Part shown: positions 43,523 to 51,937 of the stretch, in pieces
Layout of the letters: the number at the start of each line of letters is the position of its first letter
Numbering within the stretch: the first letter of the stretch is position 1
Assembly (NCBI GenBank): GCA_016223205.1
Contig: JACRPM010000001.1
Location: 205,130-269,129 of the forward strand
Direction: 5' to 3'
Length of the DNA stretch: 64,000 nucleotides
Source of the DNA: Candidatus Saganbacteria bacterium
Lineage (GTDB): Bacteria; Margulisbacteria; WOR-1; XYC2-FULL-46-14; WPAF01
Notes under the pieces: generated by a model
The model's input: the letters and a program-made list of their open reading frames with translations, nothing else
What the model was told of the DNA's origin: nothing
The model's database searches: none
Program-made: the position numbers and the translations under genes

Positions 43523-44286
43523 TGATAGAAAAATTAGGGCACGCCACTCTCGATTTTTTGGAAGAGTTCGGGCGGACTTCCCAGCTTTTCCTCAATACGA
43601 TAGCCTCCATCCTTTCCGGCAAGACCAATCCGCGTTTAGTGATCGAACAGATGGTCAAGATCGGGATCGACTCCCTGCCCATTGCCTTGACCTCGGCCGC
43701 CTTTGTGGGGATGGTCTTTGCGGTGCAGATCGCGACAGAATTCGTAAGGTTCGGCGCCAGCAAATATGTCGGCGGAGTAATGGGGATCGCGGTTGCCCGG
43801 GAGCTGGCCCCGGCCTTGACCGGGGTGGTGATCGCCAGCCGGGTGGCCGCCGCCATCGCGGCCGAGATCGGCACTATGAAGGTCACCGAACAGATCGATG
43901 CCTTAAACGCACTGGGCACCAATCCGGTGCGCTATTTAGTGATCCCGCGTTTTATCGCCTGCACTTTGATGCTGCCTATTTTAACCATCTTCGCCGATAT
44001 ATTATGCTTTTTTGGAGGATATGTGGTATCGGTCTATCTTATAAAGATAAACGCGGTGGACTACATGAATTCCGCACAGCAATTGATGAAATATAGCGAT
44101 GTTTACGGCGGGATCTTTAAATCGCTGATCTTCGGCATGATCATCTCGATCATTGCCTGTTCGAAGGGACTCGGCACCAAAGGAGGGGCCAAAGGGGTGG
44201 GGGAAGCGACCACTTCTTCGGTAGTGGCCTCGCTGATGGCGCTGTTCGTGGTGAATTACTTCCTTTCGGTGCTGTTATTTAAATGA
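43522..44286 (+). CDS. mlaE: Mla-type lipid ABC transporter permease
   Basis: The 254-residue membrane protein matches MlaE/YrbE permeases, with FVGMVFAVQIATEFVRFGA, ARELAPALTGVVIASRVAAAIAAEIGTM and QIDALNALGTNPVRYLVIPR. With MlaF and MlaD it moves phospholipids between inner and outer membranes. It starts on the last base of nnrD and is separated from mlaF by a 140-base gap filled with an inverted repeat element. Confidence 0.95.
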   Translation: MIEKLGHATLDFLEEFGRTSQLFLNTIASILSGKTNPRLVIEQMVKIGIDSLPIALTSAAFVGMVFAVQIATEFVRFGASKYVGGVMGIAVARELAPALTGVVIASRVAAAIAAEIGTMKVTEQIDALNALGTNPVRYLVIPRFIACTLMLPILTIFADILCFFGGYVVSVYLIKINAVDYMNSAQQLMKYSDVYGGIFKSLIFGMIISIIACSKGLGTKGGAKGVGEATTSSVVASLMALFVVNYFLSVLLFK

Positions 44287-44289
44287 TCA

Positions 44290-44425
44290 CCTCACCCCTT
44301 CGCTTCGCTCTTCCCCTCTCCATCAAAGTTGGAGAGGGGCTATCAATAATAGGAGATGAGTCAACAATTAGAAATACCCCTCTCTACGCAGTGGAGAGGG
44401 GAAAGCCCGAAGGGCAGGGGTGAGG
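44290..44425. repeat. MITE-like inverted repeat inserted between mlaE and mlaF
   Basis: Outer arms CCTCACCCCT (44290-44299) and AGGGGTGAGG (44416-44425) are exact complements. Inside, each arm carries its own hairpin: CCCCTCTCC...GGAGAGGGG at 44313-44339, and CCCCTCTC...GAGAGGGG toward 44401. The whole is about 136 bases of nested dyad symmetry with an AT-rich centre. It resembles the common 'CCCTCACCCC...GAGAGGG' dispersed repeats. Its right end, AGGGGTGAGGA, sits at the ribosome binding site of mlaF. Confidence 0.8.
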
Positions 44426-44426
44426 A

Positions 44427-45158
44427 ATGATAAAGATCAAGGACCTGCATAAGAACTATAACGGCCTGGTAGTACTCAACGGGGTATCGGTCGATATCCC
44501 CGAGGGCGAGACCCTGGCAGTCATCGGTCCCTCCGGCTGCGGCAAATCTACCCTCCTGCGGCTGATCTTGCGATTGGAAGAGCCGACCAAAGGATCGATC
44601 GAGATCGACGGCCAAAATATAGCCCGCCTGTCCGAGGATGGGTTGATAAAAATCAGAAGAAAGATCGGTATGGTCTTCCAATCGGCCGCCCTTTTTGATT
44701 CCATGTCGGTTTATGAGAACGTGGCTTTTGCTTTGCGGGAGCAGAATCATTTCACTGAAGCAGAGATCAAAAAAGTAGTAAAGCAAAAACTGGAGTTGGT
44801 GGAGCTTCCCGGAAAAGAGAACGTGATGCCCAGCGAGCTTTCAGGCGGAATGCAAAAAAGGGTCAGCATAGCGCGGGCGCTGGCCTTTGATCCGAGGATC
44901 ATCCTTTATGACGAGCCCACCACCGGATTGGATCCGGTAACTTCGACCACGATCGAGAATTTGATCAACAAATTGAGCCGGGAGCTCAAGGTGACCTCGA
45001 TCATCGTAACCCATCAATTGAGCACTATCTTTAGGACCGCCCATCGTATTATAATGTTGGATCAGGGTCGGTTCATTTTAGGCGGAACCGTGGCCGAGAC
45101 CAAACGATCGGACAATCCGATCATTAAGAAATTCATTACCGCAGGAGGGGAGACGTAA
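44427..45158 (+). CDS. mlaF: Mla-type lipid ABC transporter ATPase
   Basis: The 243-residue ATPase has Walker A GPSGCGKSTLLR, signature LSGGMQKRVSIARAL with the M-Q-K variation typical of MlaF, and Walker B IILYDEPTTGLDP. It powers MlaE. The ATG is directly at the end of the inverted repeat element, whose GGGGTGAGG supplies the only ribosome binding sequence. mlaD follows after three bases. Confidence 0.95.
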   Translation: MIKIKDLHKNYNGLVVLNGVSVDIPEGETLAVIGPSGCGKSTLLRLILRLEEPTKGSIEIDGQNIARLSEDGLIKIRRKIGMVFQSAALFDSMSVYENVAFALREQNHFTEAEIKKVVKQKLELVELPGKENVMPSELSGGMQKRVSIARALAFDPRIILYDEPTTGLDPVTSTTIENLINKLSRELKVTSIIVTHQLSTIFRTAHRIIMLDQGRFILGGTVAETKRSDNPIIKKFITAGGET

Positions 45159-45161
45159 AAA

Positions 45162-46247
45162 ATGAAATTATCAACCGCGGCCAAAGTCGGCATCATGACG
45201 CTTATCGGGGTGATCGCCCTGGCGATGATCATCACCTGGAAGAGCAACCTTTTTTTGATCGCGGAAGGCATTGAGCTGGTAGGTTCTTTCCCCAACATCG
45301 AGGGTTTGACGATCGGCTCCGAAGTCCGTTATCGCGGCTTTACGGTGGGTAAAGTAATGCGGATCGATCCGGGCCCCAGCGATATCAAGGTTTACGCCAC
45401 GGTTAAAAGAGGGCTCAAGATGCCGCTGGATTCGACATTAAGGGTGGGATTTGACGGTATCGTTGGATTAAAGTACCTGGAGATCAAACCCGGGTCTTTG
45501 GAGGCGTTATATAGATCGGGAACGGTAATGCAGGGCATCTCCACCGCCGGGCTGGTTGATTTTGTGGATGTAGGGACCCAGAGTTTAAAGGAAACCAAGG
45601 CGATCCTCGAAGAATTCCGGCGATTCGTTTCCAATCCCGAACTGCAGGAGGCCATCAACAACACCGCCACCAATACCGAAAAATTGACCTATGAATTGCG
45701 CGAGACCAACGCCGGCATAGCTAAGATCACCACCGACCCTAAATTCCAGGAAAGCGTGAAGGGAACCGTGGCCGAGACCAATAAGACGCTGGCTTCCGCC
45801 AATCGCTTCTTCGAAGGATTCGGCAAGCTGAACATCAAGCCCAGCGGCGACGTACAATATGGTTCTTCCGCTAATAGCATACGAGCCAATGTGGATGTGG
45901 CCCAAAGCGAGGCCGATTATTTAAGGATCGGGATAGGGGAGGGTCCTACCCGAAATTTGAGCTTATTGGATGTCCTGCTCTCCCGCCGTATATTGCAGAG
46001 CTTTGGATTCAAATTGGGAATGATTAACACCTTCTTGGGCGGCGGTTTGGACCTTTATGCCAATCCTAATTGGATATTAAGCGGCGACATATATGACTTT
46101 AATAATCCCAAGCCGGCCGTTCCCAAGATCAGGGTTACCAGCGCCTCGGAGATCACCGATTACACCAGCATCTTGCTCCAGGCGGATGACATCTTCAATT
46201 CCGGCCGCAATTATTCTTTCGGATTGCGCATCCAGGGCGGGAAATAG
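45162..46247 (+). CDS. mlaD: Mla-type MCE-domain lipid-binding protein
   Basis: The 361-residue protein has one N-terminal transmembrane helix (VGIMTLIGVIALAMIITW). An MCE domain follows (LVGSFPNIEGLTIGSEVRYRG, VGKVMRIDP, STLRVGFDGIVGLKYLEIKPG). The C-terminal region of about 240 residues is helical then strand-rich, longer than the E. coli MlaD. Such proteins form the ring in the periplasm that binds phospholipid. mlaB and mlaC are not present. Confidence 0.92.
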   Translation: MKLSTAAKVGIMTLIGVIALAMIITWKSNLFLIAEGIELVGSFPNIEGLTIGSEVRYRGFTVGKVMRIDPGPSDIKVYATVKRGLKMPLDSTLRVGFDGIVGLKYLEIKPGSLEALYRSGTVMQGISTAGLVDFVDVGTQSLKETKAILEEFRRFVSNPELQEAINNTATNTEKLTYELRETNAGIAKITTDPKFQESVKGTVAETNKTLASANRFFEGFGKLNIKPSGDVQYGSSANSIRANVDVAQSEADYLRIGIGEGPTRNLSLLDVLLSRRILQSFGFKLGMINTFLGGGLDLYANPNWILSGDIYDFNNPKPAVPKIRVTSASEITDYTSILLQADDIFNSGRNYSFGLRIQGGK

Positions 46248-46249
46248 GT

Positions 46250-46375
46250 CAGGTTATCCGGGTATCCGGTGATCCGGGACTGGAGATTGGGATATCCGGT
46301 AATCCGGTCCGGAATATTCCTGATACCCTGATCACCCGATAACCTAAACCTGATACCCCGATAACCCGATATCCA
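46250..46375. repeat. Cluster of short GGTATCCGG / GATAACCCGATA repeats
   Basis: The left part repeats GGTTATCCGGGTATCCGG and GATATCCGGTAATCCGG. The right part carries the inverse, GATACCCTGATCACCCGATAACC and GATACCCCGATAACCC. The halves are imperfectly complementary and can fold back on each other over about 120 bases. This is the end of the plus-strand mla run. Confidence 0.65.
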
Positions 46376-46557
46376 AAGCATATCTCCAATAATTATCTAT
46401 TAATTCCGGCTCTCATAAGAGAATAAGGACTGCTTACTACGTCGTATAATATATCTTATGTCAAGTATAACGAAGGTGACGAATAGCTATTTTATGGCTA
46501 TATAGAGCCAAATATTGAATATTCTGCCAGTTGTCCACAGAGGTTTTGAACAGGTAT
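46376..46557. other. Non-coding AT-rich stretch
   Basis: No ORF of note. There is a TATAAT near 46446 on the plus strand followed by no gene, a small palindrome GGCT-ATATAG-AGCC and one TTGTCCACA (46531-46539), a one-mismatch DnaA box. Together with the adjacent repeats it makes the 46248-46557 gap between convergent gene blocks. Confidence 0.4.
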
Positions 46558-47076
46558 CTAGAAGGACTTCCCTATATTGAAATCGATCTCGCTTAATAAA
46601 CCCTTTTCATTGATCCTATTCAACACGTATTTGGGTGAAAAGATCAGATCCCAGATGAAATAATCCAGGGAAACGGCCGTATAATCGCCTTTATAGTTCT
46701 GATTTTCGCTGACCAATTGATTGACCCCGGACATGTCCTTAAACACGACATCCCGGCTGGGTGTGAAGTTAAAATAGCCATAATGACCGTTCACCTTGAG
46801 GTTTGGCGCCAATCTAAGGCCTATTATGGCCCCAAAACGCGTGGCGCTGATGGTTGCCGAGTAATTGGCATCGGTCATTATTTGATAGATTTCCAGGCCG
46901 ATATCCATGTCATAATAATGAATACCGCCGTCAACACCCAAATTCAGCCCCAAACCGGGACCGTTTACAACTCCCAAATGAAAATCGCCCATATAAGGCA
47001 GATTTTCGATCTTCATAGCGATGGCAGAGGAACATAATAAAACTGCGACTAAAGTCGCGGTTAAAAGACGCTTCAT
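46558..47076 (-). CDS. Small predicted outer-membrane beta-barrel protein
   Basis: The 172-residue protein has a signal peptide ([20 protein letters not shown]). It then has alternating strands with Gly and aromatics ([55 protein letters not shown]) and the terminal [10 protein letters not shown], with the final Phe typical of outer-membrane barrels. About eight strands are plausible. It overlaps purQ by 4 bases and is the last gene of the purine run, an odd place for it. Function unknown. Confidence 0.6.
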   Translation of the reverse strand: MKRLLTATLVAVLLCSSAIAMKIENLPYMGDFHLGVVNGPGLGLNLGVDGGIHYYDMDIGLEIYQIMTDANYSATISATRFGAIIGLRLAPNLKVNGHYGYFNFTPSRDVVFKDMSGVNQLVSENQNYKGDYTAVSLDYFIWDLIFSPKYVLNRINEKGLLSEIDFNIGKSF

Positions 47077-47741
47077 TTCCGTGAGGATAAGATCGATCTA
47101 AGGATGAAAAGACCATCTTCAGAACCCAAAACCGCTTCCGATGCTCGCTCCGGATGCGGCATCAAGCCCAGGACATTGCCTTTCTTATTGATAATGCCGG
47201 CGATCGAGGCCATGGAGCCGTTGGGGTTCTCCTTATGATAGGTGAATACGATCTGCTTGTTCTTCTTCAATTCCCTTAAGGTTTTCTCATCGCAGGTGTA
47301 ATTGCCTTCTCCGTGAGCGATCGGGATGTTGAGAATTTGCCCGGGCTTGCATTTTTTGGTGAATTTGGTCTTATGGTTCTGGACCTTTAGCTCCACAGGT
47401 TTGCAGATGAACCGAAGGTCCTTGTTCCTTTGCAGGGCTCCGGGCAGCAGGCCGGCTTCCGTCAAGATCTGGAAACCGTTGCAGATGCCGATGATCAGTC
47501 CCCTGCCCTTCTCGGAGAATTTTTTTACGGAATCCATAATAGGGGAAAAGCGGGCAATGGCTCCGGTCCGCAGATAATCTCCGTATGAAAATCCCCCCGG
47601 AAGCATCAAGCAGTCAAAGTGGTCCAACTTGGTATCGGCATGCCAGATATATTCCACCGGTTGTTTTAGGACATCTTTGACGACGTTGAAACAGTCCTGA
47701 TCGCAGTTGCTGCCGGGGAAAACGATTACGCCGAATTTCAT
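47073..47741 (-). CDS. purQ: Phosphoribosylformylglycinamidine synthase, glutamine amidotransferase subunit
   Basis: The 222-residue class I amidotransferase supplies ammonia for FGAM synthesis in de novo purine biosynthesis. It has GSNCDQDC, the nucleophile region [17 protein letters not shown] and LMPHPERA with the catalytic His. It overlaps purS by 4 bases. purL is not in the window. Confidence 0.95.
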   Translation of the reverse strand: MKFGVIVFPGSNCDQDCFNVVKDVLKQPVEYIWHADTKLDHFDCLMLPGGFSYGDYLRTGAIARFSPIMDSVKKFSEKGRGLIIGICNGFQILTEAGLLPGALQRNKDLRFICKPVELKVQNHKTKFTKKCKPGQILNIPIAHGEGNYTCDEKTLRELKKNKQIVFTYHKENPNGSMASIAGIINKKGNVLGLMPHPERASEAVLGSEDGLFILRSILSSRK

Positions 47742-47974
47742 GTCTCGACTTCAAAGCGATACTGCTCGATGATGGGATTGCTTAAGAGCTTTTCGCACAT
47801 CTCTTTTACCTGCTGTTTGACATCGCGGCCCTCGATCTCAAGTTCGATATATTTGCCGATGTGGACATCGGAAACATTCTTATATCCCAGGGATTTTAAG
47901 GCGGTCTCCACCGTTTTGCCCTGCGGGTCTAAGATACCTTTTTTATGGGTCACATAGATCTTAACTTTTGCCAT
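47738..47974 (-). CDS. purS: Phosphoribosylformylglycinamidine synthase subunit PurS
   Basis: The 78-residue protein starts [21 protein letters not shown] and has [20 protein letters not shown], typical of PurS, the small subunit that bridges PurL and PurQ. It begins directly after the purB stop and ends overlapping purQ. Confidence 0.95.
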   Translation of the reverse strand: MAKVKIYVTHKKGILDPQGKTVETALKSLGYKNVSDVHIGKYIELEIEGRDVKQQVKEMCEKLLSNPIIEQYRFEVET

Positions 47975-49267
47975 TTATAACCCCAATCTTTCGAATATGG
48001 TCCCGATATTCTTTAGATAATAGCGGAGATCGAAGGCCTCCTCTATTTCTTTTAAGGAAAGCTTTCTCATGATCTGCGGGTCCTCGATCACCATGGTCTT
48101 AAGATGCTTGTCCAATCCCCGCGCCCGCATGGCCGCCCCCTGCACCAGGCTGTAAGCATCTTCCCTTTTGAGCCCCTTGTCCACCAGCGCCAAAAGCAGG
48201 CGCTGGGAGAAGATCAATCCGCGGGTGGCGTCGAGGTTGCGCTTCATGGCGTTGGTGTTTACTACTAGATTGTCCATGACGTAGGTTATCTTTACCAGCA
48301 TGTAATCCATCACCGTGCAGCTGTCGGGAATGATGACCCGCTCGGCGGAAGAATGCGAAATGTCCCGTTCGTGCCAGAGCGCCTGATTCTCGAGCGCCAC
48401 CTGGGCGTTGCCGCGTAAAAGGCGGGCCAGACCGCAGAGGCGTTCGCAGGTGATCGGATTTTTCTTATGCGGCATGGCGGACGATCCCTTTTGCCCTTTG
48501 CGGAACGGCTCTTCCAGCTCGCCGATCTCGGTCTTCTGCAGGCCGCGGACCTCGAGAGCGATCTTTTCGAGGGTGCCGCCGATGACCGCTAAAGTGGTCA
48601 GGAATTCGGCATGCCGGTCGCGCTGTAATATCTGGTTCGATACCCGCGCCGGTTGCAGTTTAAGGGTTTTGCATGCCAGCTCTTCAATGCGGGGATCGAT
48701 ATTGGAATAAGTGCCCACCGCTCCCGAGATCTTGCCGGAGGAGATAACGTTGACCGCTCGCTCCATTCTCTCCAAATTCCTCTGCATCTCGGTCATGTAC
48801 AAAGCCAGCTTCAGCCCAAAGGTCATAGGTTCGGCGTGCACCCCGTGGGTGCGGCCGATCATGGCCGCGTCGCGGTATTTAACGGCCAGGCGCTTGAGCA
48901 CTTTGATAAAATCCTTGATATCGGCCGCGATAATCAGCCCGGCTTCGCGCATTTGGAGCGCCAGCGCGGTATCTACCACATCGGATGAGGTCATGCCCAT
49001 ATGGATAAAGCGCGAATCGGGGCCGACTTTTTCCGCCACCGAGGTTAAGAAGGCGATCACGTCGTGATCCACGGTCTTTTCGATCTCGGCGATGCGCTTG
49101 AGGTCGAAATTGGCCTTGCTTTTTATCTTGGTCAAAGCGGCAGAAGGGATCTTTTTCAGCCGACCCCAGGCCTCGCAGACCGCCAGCTCCACCTCCAGCC
49201 ATTTGCGGAATTTGTTCTCTTCCGACCAGATCTCGCGCATTTTGGGCAGGGTATATCGGTCTATCAA
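47975..49267 (-). CDS. purB: Adenylosuccinate lyase
   Basis: The 430-residue protein cleaves SAICAR and adenylosuccinate in purine synthesis. Markers are the N-terminal MIDRYTLPKMREIWSEENKF, TSSDVVDTALALQ and the fumarase-superfamily signature GSSAMPHKKNP near residue 262. It is 14 bases downstream of ispG. Confidence 0.95.
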   Translation of the reverse strand: MIDRYTLPKMREIWSEENKFRKWLEVELAVCEAWGRLKKIPSAALTKIKSKANFDLKRIAEIEKTVDHDVIAFLTSVAEKVGPDSRFIHMGMTSSDVVDTALALQMREAGLIIAADIKDFIKVLKRLAVKYRDAAMIGRTHGVHAEPMTFGLKLALYMTEMQRNLERMERAVNVISSGKISGAVGTYSNIDPRIEELACKTLKLQPARVSNQILQRDRHAEFLTTLAVIGGTLEKIALEVRGLQKTEIGELEEPFRKGQKGSSAMPHKKNPITCERLCGLARLLRGNAQVALENQALWHERDISHSSAERVIIPDSCTVMDYMLVKITYVMDNLVVNTNAMKRNLDATRGLIFSQRLLLALVDKGLKREDAYSLVQGAAMRARGLDKHLKTMVIEDPQIMRKLSLKEIEEAFDLRYYLKNIGTIFERLGL

Positions 49268-49281
49268 GTCATTTCCTCCAT

Positions 49282-50340
49282 TTATTTTATTGCCAGACTC
49301 TCTATCTCATCCACTAAAGCATCCACCATCTCGTCTTCCGCGACTTTCCGCACCACTTCCCCCCGTCGGAATATTAACCCAACTCCCCTGCCCCCCGCAA
49401 GCCCTACATCGGAGTCCGCCGCCTCTCCGGGTCCATTAACCTCACAGCCCATGATCGCTACCTTAAGCGGAGTTTTGATCTCCCGGGTGCGCTCCTCCAC
49501 CTCTTCCGCAATGGCTTCGACGTCAATATCGCATCTTCCGCAAGTTGGGCAGGATAAGATAGTAAGGCCGTGCTTGATGAGCTCCAACGATTTCAATATC
49601 TCATACCCCACCCTCACCTCTTCTACCGGGTCCCCGGTCAACGACACCCGGATGGTGTCCCCCAGACCTTCTGCCAAAAGAACGCCTATCCCGACCGCCG
49701 AACGCACTGCGCCAATGCGGGGGATGCCGGCCTCGGTTATGCCCACGTGAAGGGGATATTTAACCTTTTTGGCCAGCATTCTGTAGGCCGCGATGGTAAT
49801 GGGAATGGAGGTGGCTTTTATCGATATAACAATGTCCTTGAACTTCAGATCCTCCAGAATTTTAATGTTCTTTAACGCGCTTTCCACCAGGGCCTTGGCG
49901 CTGACTTCCCCGTGTTTTCTTTTGATCTCCTTTTCGAGCGACCCCGCATTAACCCCGATACGGATAGGGATCTTTCTTTCTTTAGCCGCCGCTACCACGG
50001 TCTTGATCTTGTCCAGGTCGCCGATGTTGCCGGGATTGATACGGAGCTTGTCCACGCCCATCTCGGCGGAGATCACCGCCAGCTTGTAATTAAAATGGAT
50101 GTCGGCGACCAGTGGGATATTTATCTGTTTTTTTATCTCGCCTAAGGCATAGGCGGCTTTTTCATCCGGCACTGCACAGCGTATTATTTGGCAGCCGGCG
50201 GCCTCGAGCTCGTGGATCTGCGCGACGGTGGCAGACACATCGGCCGTGTCGGTTTTGGTCATGCTTTGCACGGCCGGCGGCCTGCCACCGCCGATTAATA
50301 CATTTCCGATCCTAACTTGCTTTGATAACCGCTTTGTTAT
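49282..50340 (-). CDS. ispG: 4-hydroxy-3-methylbut-2-en-1-yl diphosphate synthase
   Basis: This 352-residue protein converts MEcPP to HMBPP in the non-mevalonate isoprenoid pathway. It shows VRIGNVLIGGGRPPAVQSMT, ADIHFNYKLA, the Fe-S cysteines LSCPTCGRC and MGCEVNGPGE. No ATG, GTG or TTG lies near the conserved start. The only well-placed codon is ATA at 50340, 5 bases after GGAGGAG and overlapping the previous stop as ATAA. A GTG at 50415 is in frame but would add 25 non-conserved residues read out of frame from the upstream gene. I annotate the ATA start. Confidence 0.85.
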   Translation of the reverse strand: MTKRLSKQVRIGNVLIGGGRPPAVQSMTKTDTADVSATVAQIHELEAAGCQIIRCAVPDEKAAYALGEIKKQINIPLVADIHFNYKLAVISAEMGVDKLRINPGNIGDLDKIKTVVAAAKERKIPIRIGVNAGSLEKEIKRKHGEVSAKALVESALKNIKILEDLKFKDIVISIKATSIPITIAAYRMLAKKVKYPLHVGITEAGIPRIGAVRSAVGIGVLLAEGLGDTIRVSLTGDPVEEVRVGYEILKSLELIKHGLTILSCPTCGRCDIDVEAIAEEVEERTREIKTPLKVAIMGCEVNGPGEAADSDVGLAGGRGVGLIFRRGEVVRKVAEDEMVDALVDEIESLAIK

Positions 50341-50951
50341 TTGGTCTCCTCCGCGTAAGCGGCCGCTATGGCTCCCACTCCCAGCGGCATGGTAAGAAGC
50401 GCTCCCACACCCCACAGGATATTGCCCAGGCCGGAAACGATACCTGCCAGGATCACCAAAACCAGGTGCATCCAGAAGTTGTTCTTGGCCACCAGCTCCC
50501 GGCTGGCTTTGAGCCCCTGGTTGATGGACAATCCCTTGTCATAGATCAAAAGCAAGGCGAACATCCAGCTCACACCCAGATAAATGGCCAGGAGAATTGC
50601 GGCGACCGATAAAAGCGACCCCACTAGGTTCCATCCCAGATAGAAGCAGATGACGGAAGGGACAAAGGTTAGGGCCAGCAAGATCGCGATCCAGGCGGCG
50701 CCCAAAGCGATAGTGATGAACTTACTGAAGGGGGCAAAAACATCGTTAAAAGCGATCGTTCCTCCCCTTTTGGCCTTGATGAACATCATCTGGAAGCCCA
50801 CCAACGGGCAGATGAGGAATCCGAGGAGAAAGGAAACGATACTGGCCAACAGGATGATTATGAAGTTTGAGGAAACGATGCCGGCCAACAGGATGATTAA
50901 GTTCTTTATATAAATATTAAATGAATCCGTGAATGCTTTTCCTATGTCCAT
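50337..50951 (-). CDS. Membrane protein, about five or six transmembrane helices
   Basis: The 204-residue protein is almost entirely hydrophobic helices with KAFTDSFNIYIKN at the start and an amphipathic LSINQGLKASRELVAKNN segment. The latter resembles the DUF975/glycerophosphodiester phosphodiesterase membrane-domain families. The first helices contain a 39-base tandem duplication (LIILLAGIVSS then IIILLASIVS). GGGAGG lies 7 bases before the ATG. Function unknown; its end overlaps ispG. Confidence 0.7.
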   Translation of the reverse strand: MDIGKAFTDSFNIYIKNLIILLAGIVSSNFIIILLASIVSFLLGFLICPLVGFQMMFIKAKRGGTIAFNDVFAPFSKFITIALGAAWIAILLALTFVPSVICFYLGWNLVGSLLSVAAILLAIYLGVSWMFALLLIYDKGLSINQGLKASRELVAKNNFWMHLVLVILAGIVSGLGNILWGVGALLTMPLGVGAIAAAYAEETK

Positions 50952-50973
50952 TATTACCTCCCAAAGTACACAT

Positions 50974-51001
50974 GAAACCTGCGACTGAACGTCGCGGTTT
51001 C
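50974..51001 (+). repeat. Bulged hairpin repeat, copy B (forward)
   Basis: GAAACC-T-GCGAC, loop TGAAC, GTCGC-GGTTTC. The outer stem differs from copy C at a paired position (GAAACC/GGTTTC versus GGAACC/GGTTCC). It lies between purC and the membrane-protein gene. Confidence 0.8.
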
Positions 51002-51010
51002 TATTATTTT

Positions 51011-51901
51011 CTATAGCACCCCCTTTCCAGTAAGCCGTTTGAAGGCCTCCAGGTATTTAGCTTGTGTCTTTTTGACCACTTCGGGAGGAAGCGGCGGCGC
51101 GGGCGGCTCTTTGTTCCATTTGATGGACAGCAGGTAATCCCGCACGAATTGTTTGTCGTAGCTGGGCTGGGACTTGCCCGCCTGATATTTATCCGCCGGC
51201 CAAAAGCGGGAAGAATCGGGAGTTAATATCTCGTCGATCAAAATAATGCTTTCGTCGGGCAATTGTCCGAACTCGAATTTGGTATCGGCAATGATAATGC
51301 CGCGGGATAAGGCATAGTCGGCCGCGGCCTGGTAGACCGCCAGGGTCTTCTCCTTTACGAATTCCGCGGCTTGTTTACCGACTTTGTCCGTCACGCCCTG
51401 CATGGTAATGGGCAGATCGTGGCCGAAATCGGCCTTGCTGGTGGGGGTAAAAATAGGTTCAGGCAGTTTATCCGATTCTTTAAGCCCGGCCGGAAGTTTA
51501 ACGCCGCTGATGGCGCCGGTCTTTTGGTAATCGCTCCATCCGGAGCCGGAAAGATACCCGCGCACCACACACTCTATAGGCAGGACTCGGGTCTTTTTGA
51601 CCAGCATGGAACGGCCGGCCAGGACTTCCTTTTGGTAACTATTCGGATAATCTTTGATATCGGCTGAAACCAGATGGTTGGGCACGATGTCCTTCGTGAA
51701 ATTGAACCAAAAAACCGAGAGTTGGGTGAGGATTTTGCCTTTATCGGGGATGCCGTTGGGCATGATCGAATCAAAGGCGGAGATGCGGTCGGTGGCGGCG
51801 ATGATAAAATGCTCGTTGACATCAAAAATATCGCGCACTTTCCCGCGCTTAAAGACCTTAAGTTGGGGTATTTCTATCCTAAGGACCGCTTCCGGCTCCA
51901 T
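51011..51901 (-). CDS. purC: SAICAR synthetase
   Basis: The 296-residue ATP-dependent enzyme joins CAIR and aspartate. Visible are KRGKVRDIFDV, ATDRISAFDSIMPNGIPDKG, ECVVRGYLSGSGWSDY and ILIDEILTPDSSRFW. Length is that of the longer bacterial form. It is separate from the purB-purS-purQ group by two genes. The promoter TTGACT-16-TATAAT lies just upstream, with only 8 bases to the ATG. Confidence 0.95.
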   Translation of the reverse strand: MEPEAVLRIEIPQLKVFKRGKVRDIFDVNEHFIIAATDRISAFDSIMPNGIPDKGKILTQLSVFWFNFTKDIVPNHLVSADIKDYPNSYQKEVLAGRSMLVKKTRVLPIECVVRGYLSGSGWSDYQKTGAISGVKLPAGLKESDKLPEPIFTPTSKADFGHDLPITMQGVTDKVGKQAAEFVKEKTLAVYQAAADYALSRGIIIADTKFEFGQLPDESIILIDEILTPDSSRFWPADKYQAGKSQPSYDKQFVRDYLLSIKWNKEPPAPPLPPEVVKKTQAKYLEAFKRLTGKGVL

Positions 51902-51909
51902 ATATTGCG

Positions 51910-51937
51910 ATTATAGCAAGGATTTTATAAGAGTCAA
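51910..51937 (-). promoter_or_regulatory. Promoter of purC (TTGACT-16-TATAAT), near-leaderless
   Basis: The -35 TTGACT is at 51932-51937 and the -10 TATAAT at 51910-51915, spacer 16. The ATG is 8 bases further. It lies at the very end of the wecG-like gene. Confidence 0.7.

Noticed and set aside
46531..46539. TTGTCCACA as a DnaA box and replication origin
   Set aside because: Only one box with a mismatch; no cluster, no dnaA or dnaN nearby.
50340..50415. GTG 50415 as the ispG start
   Set aside because: It would add 25 residues read out of frame from the upstream gene, with no similarity to IspG.
51885..51901. Start of purC as another hairpin copy (ATGGAGCCGGAAGC resembles copy D)
   Set aside because: No loop and no right arm follow; the similarity is limited to GGAGCC.
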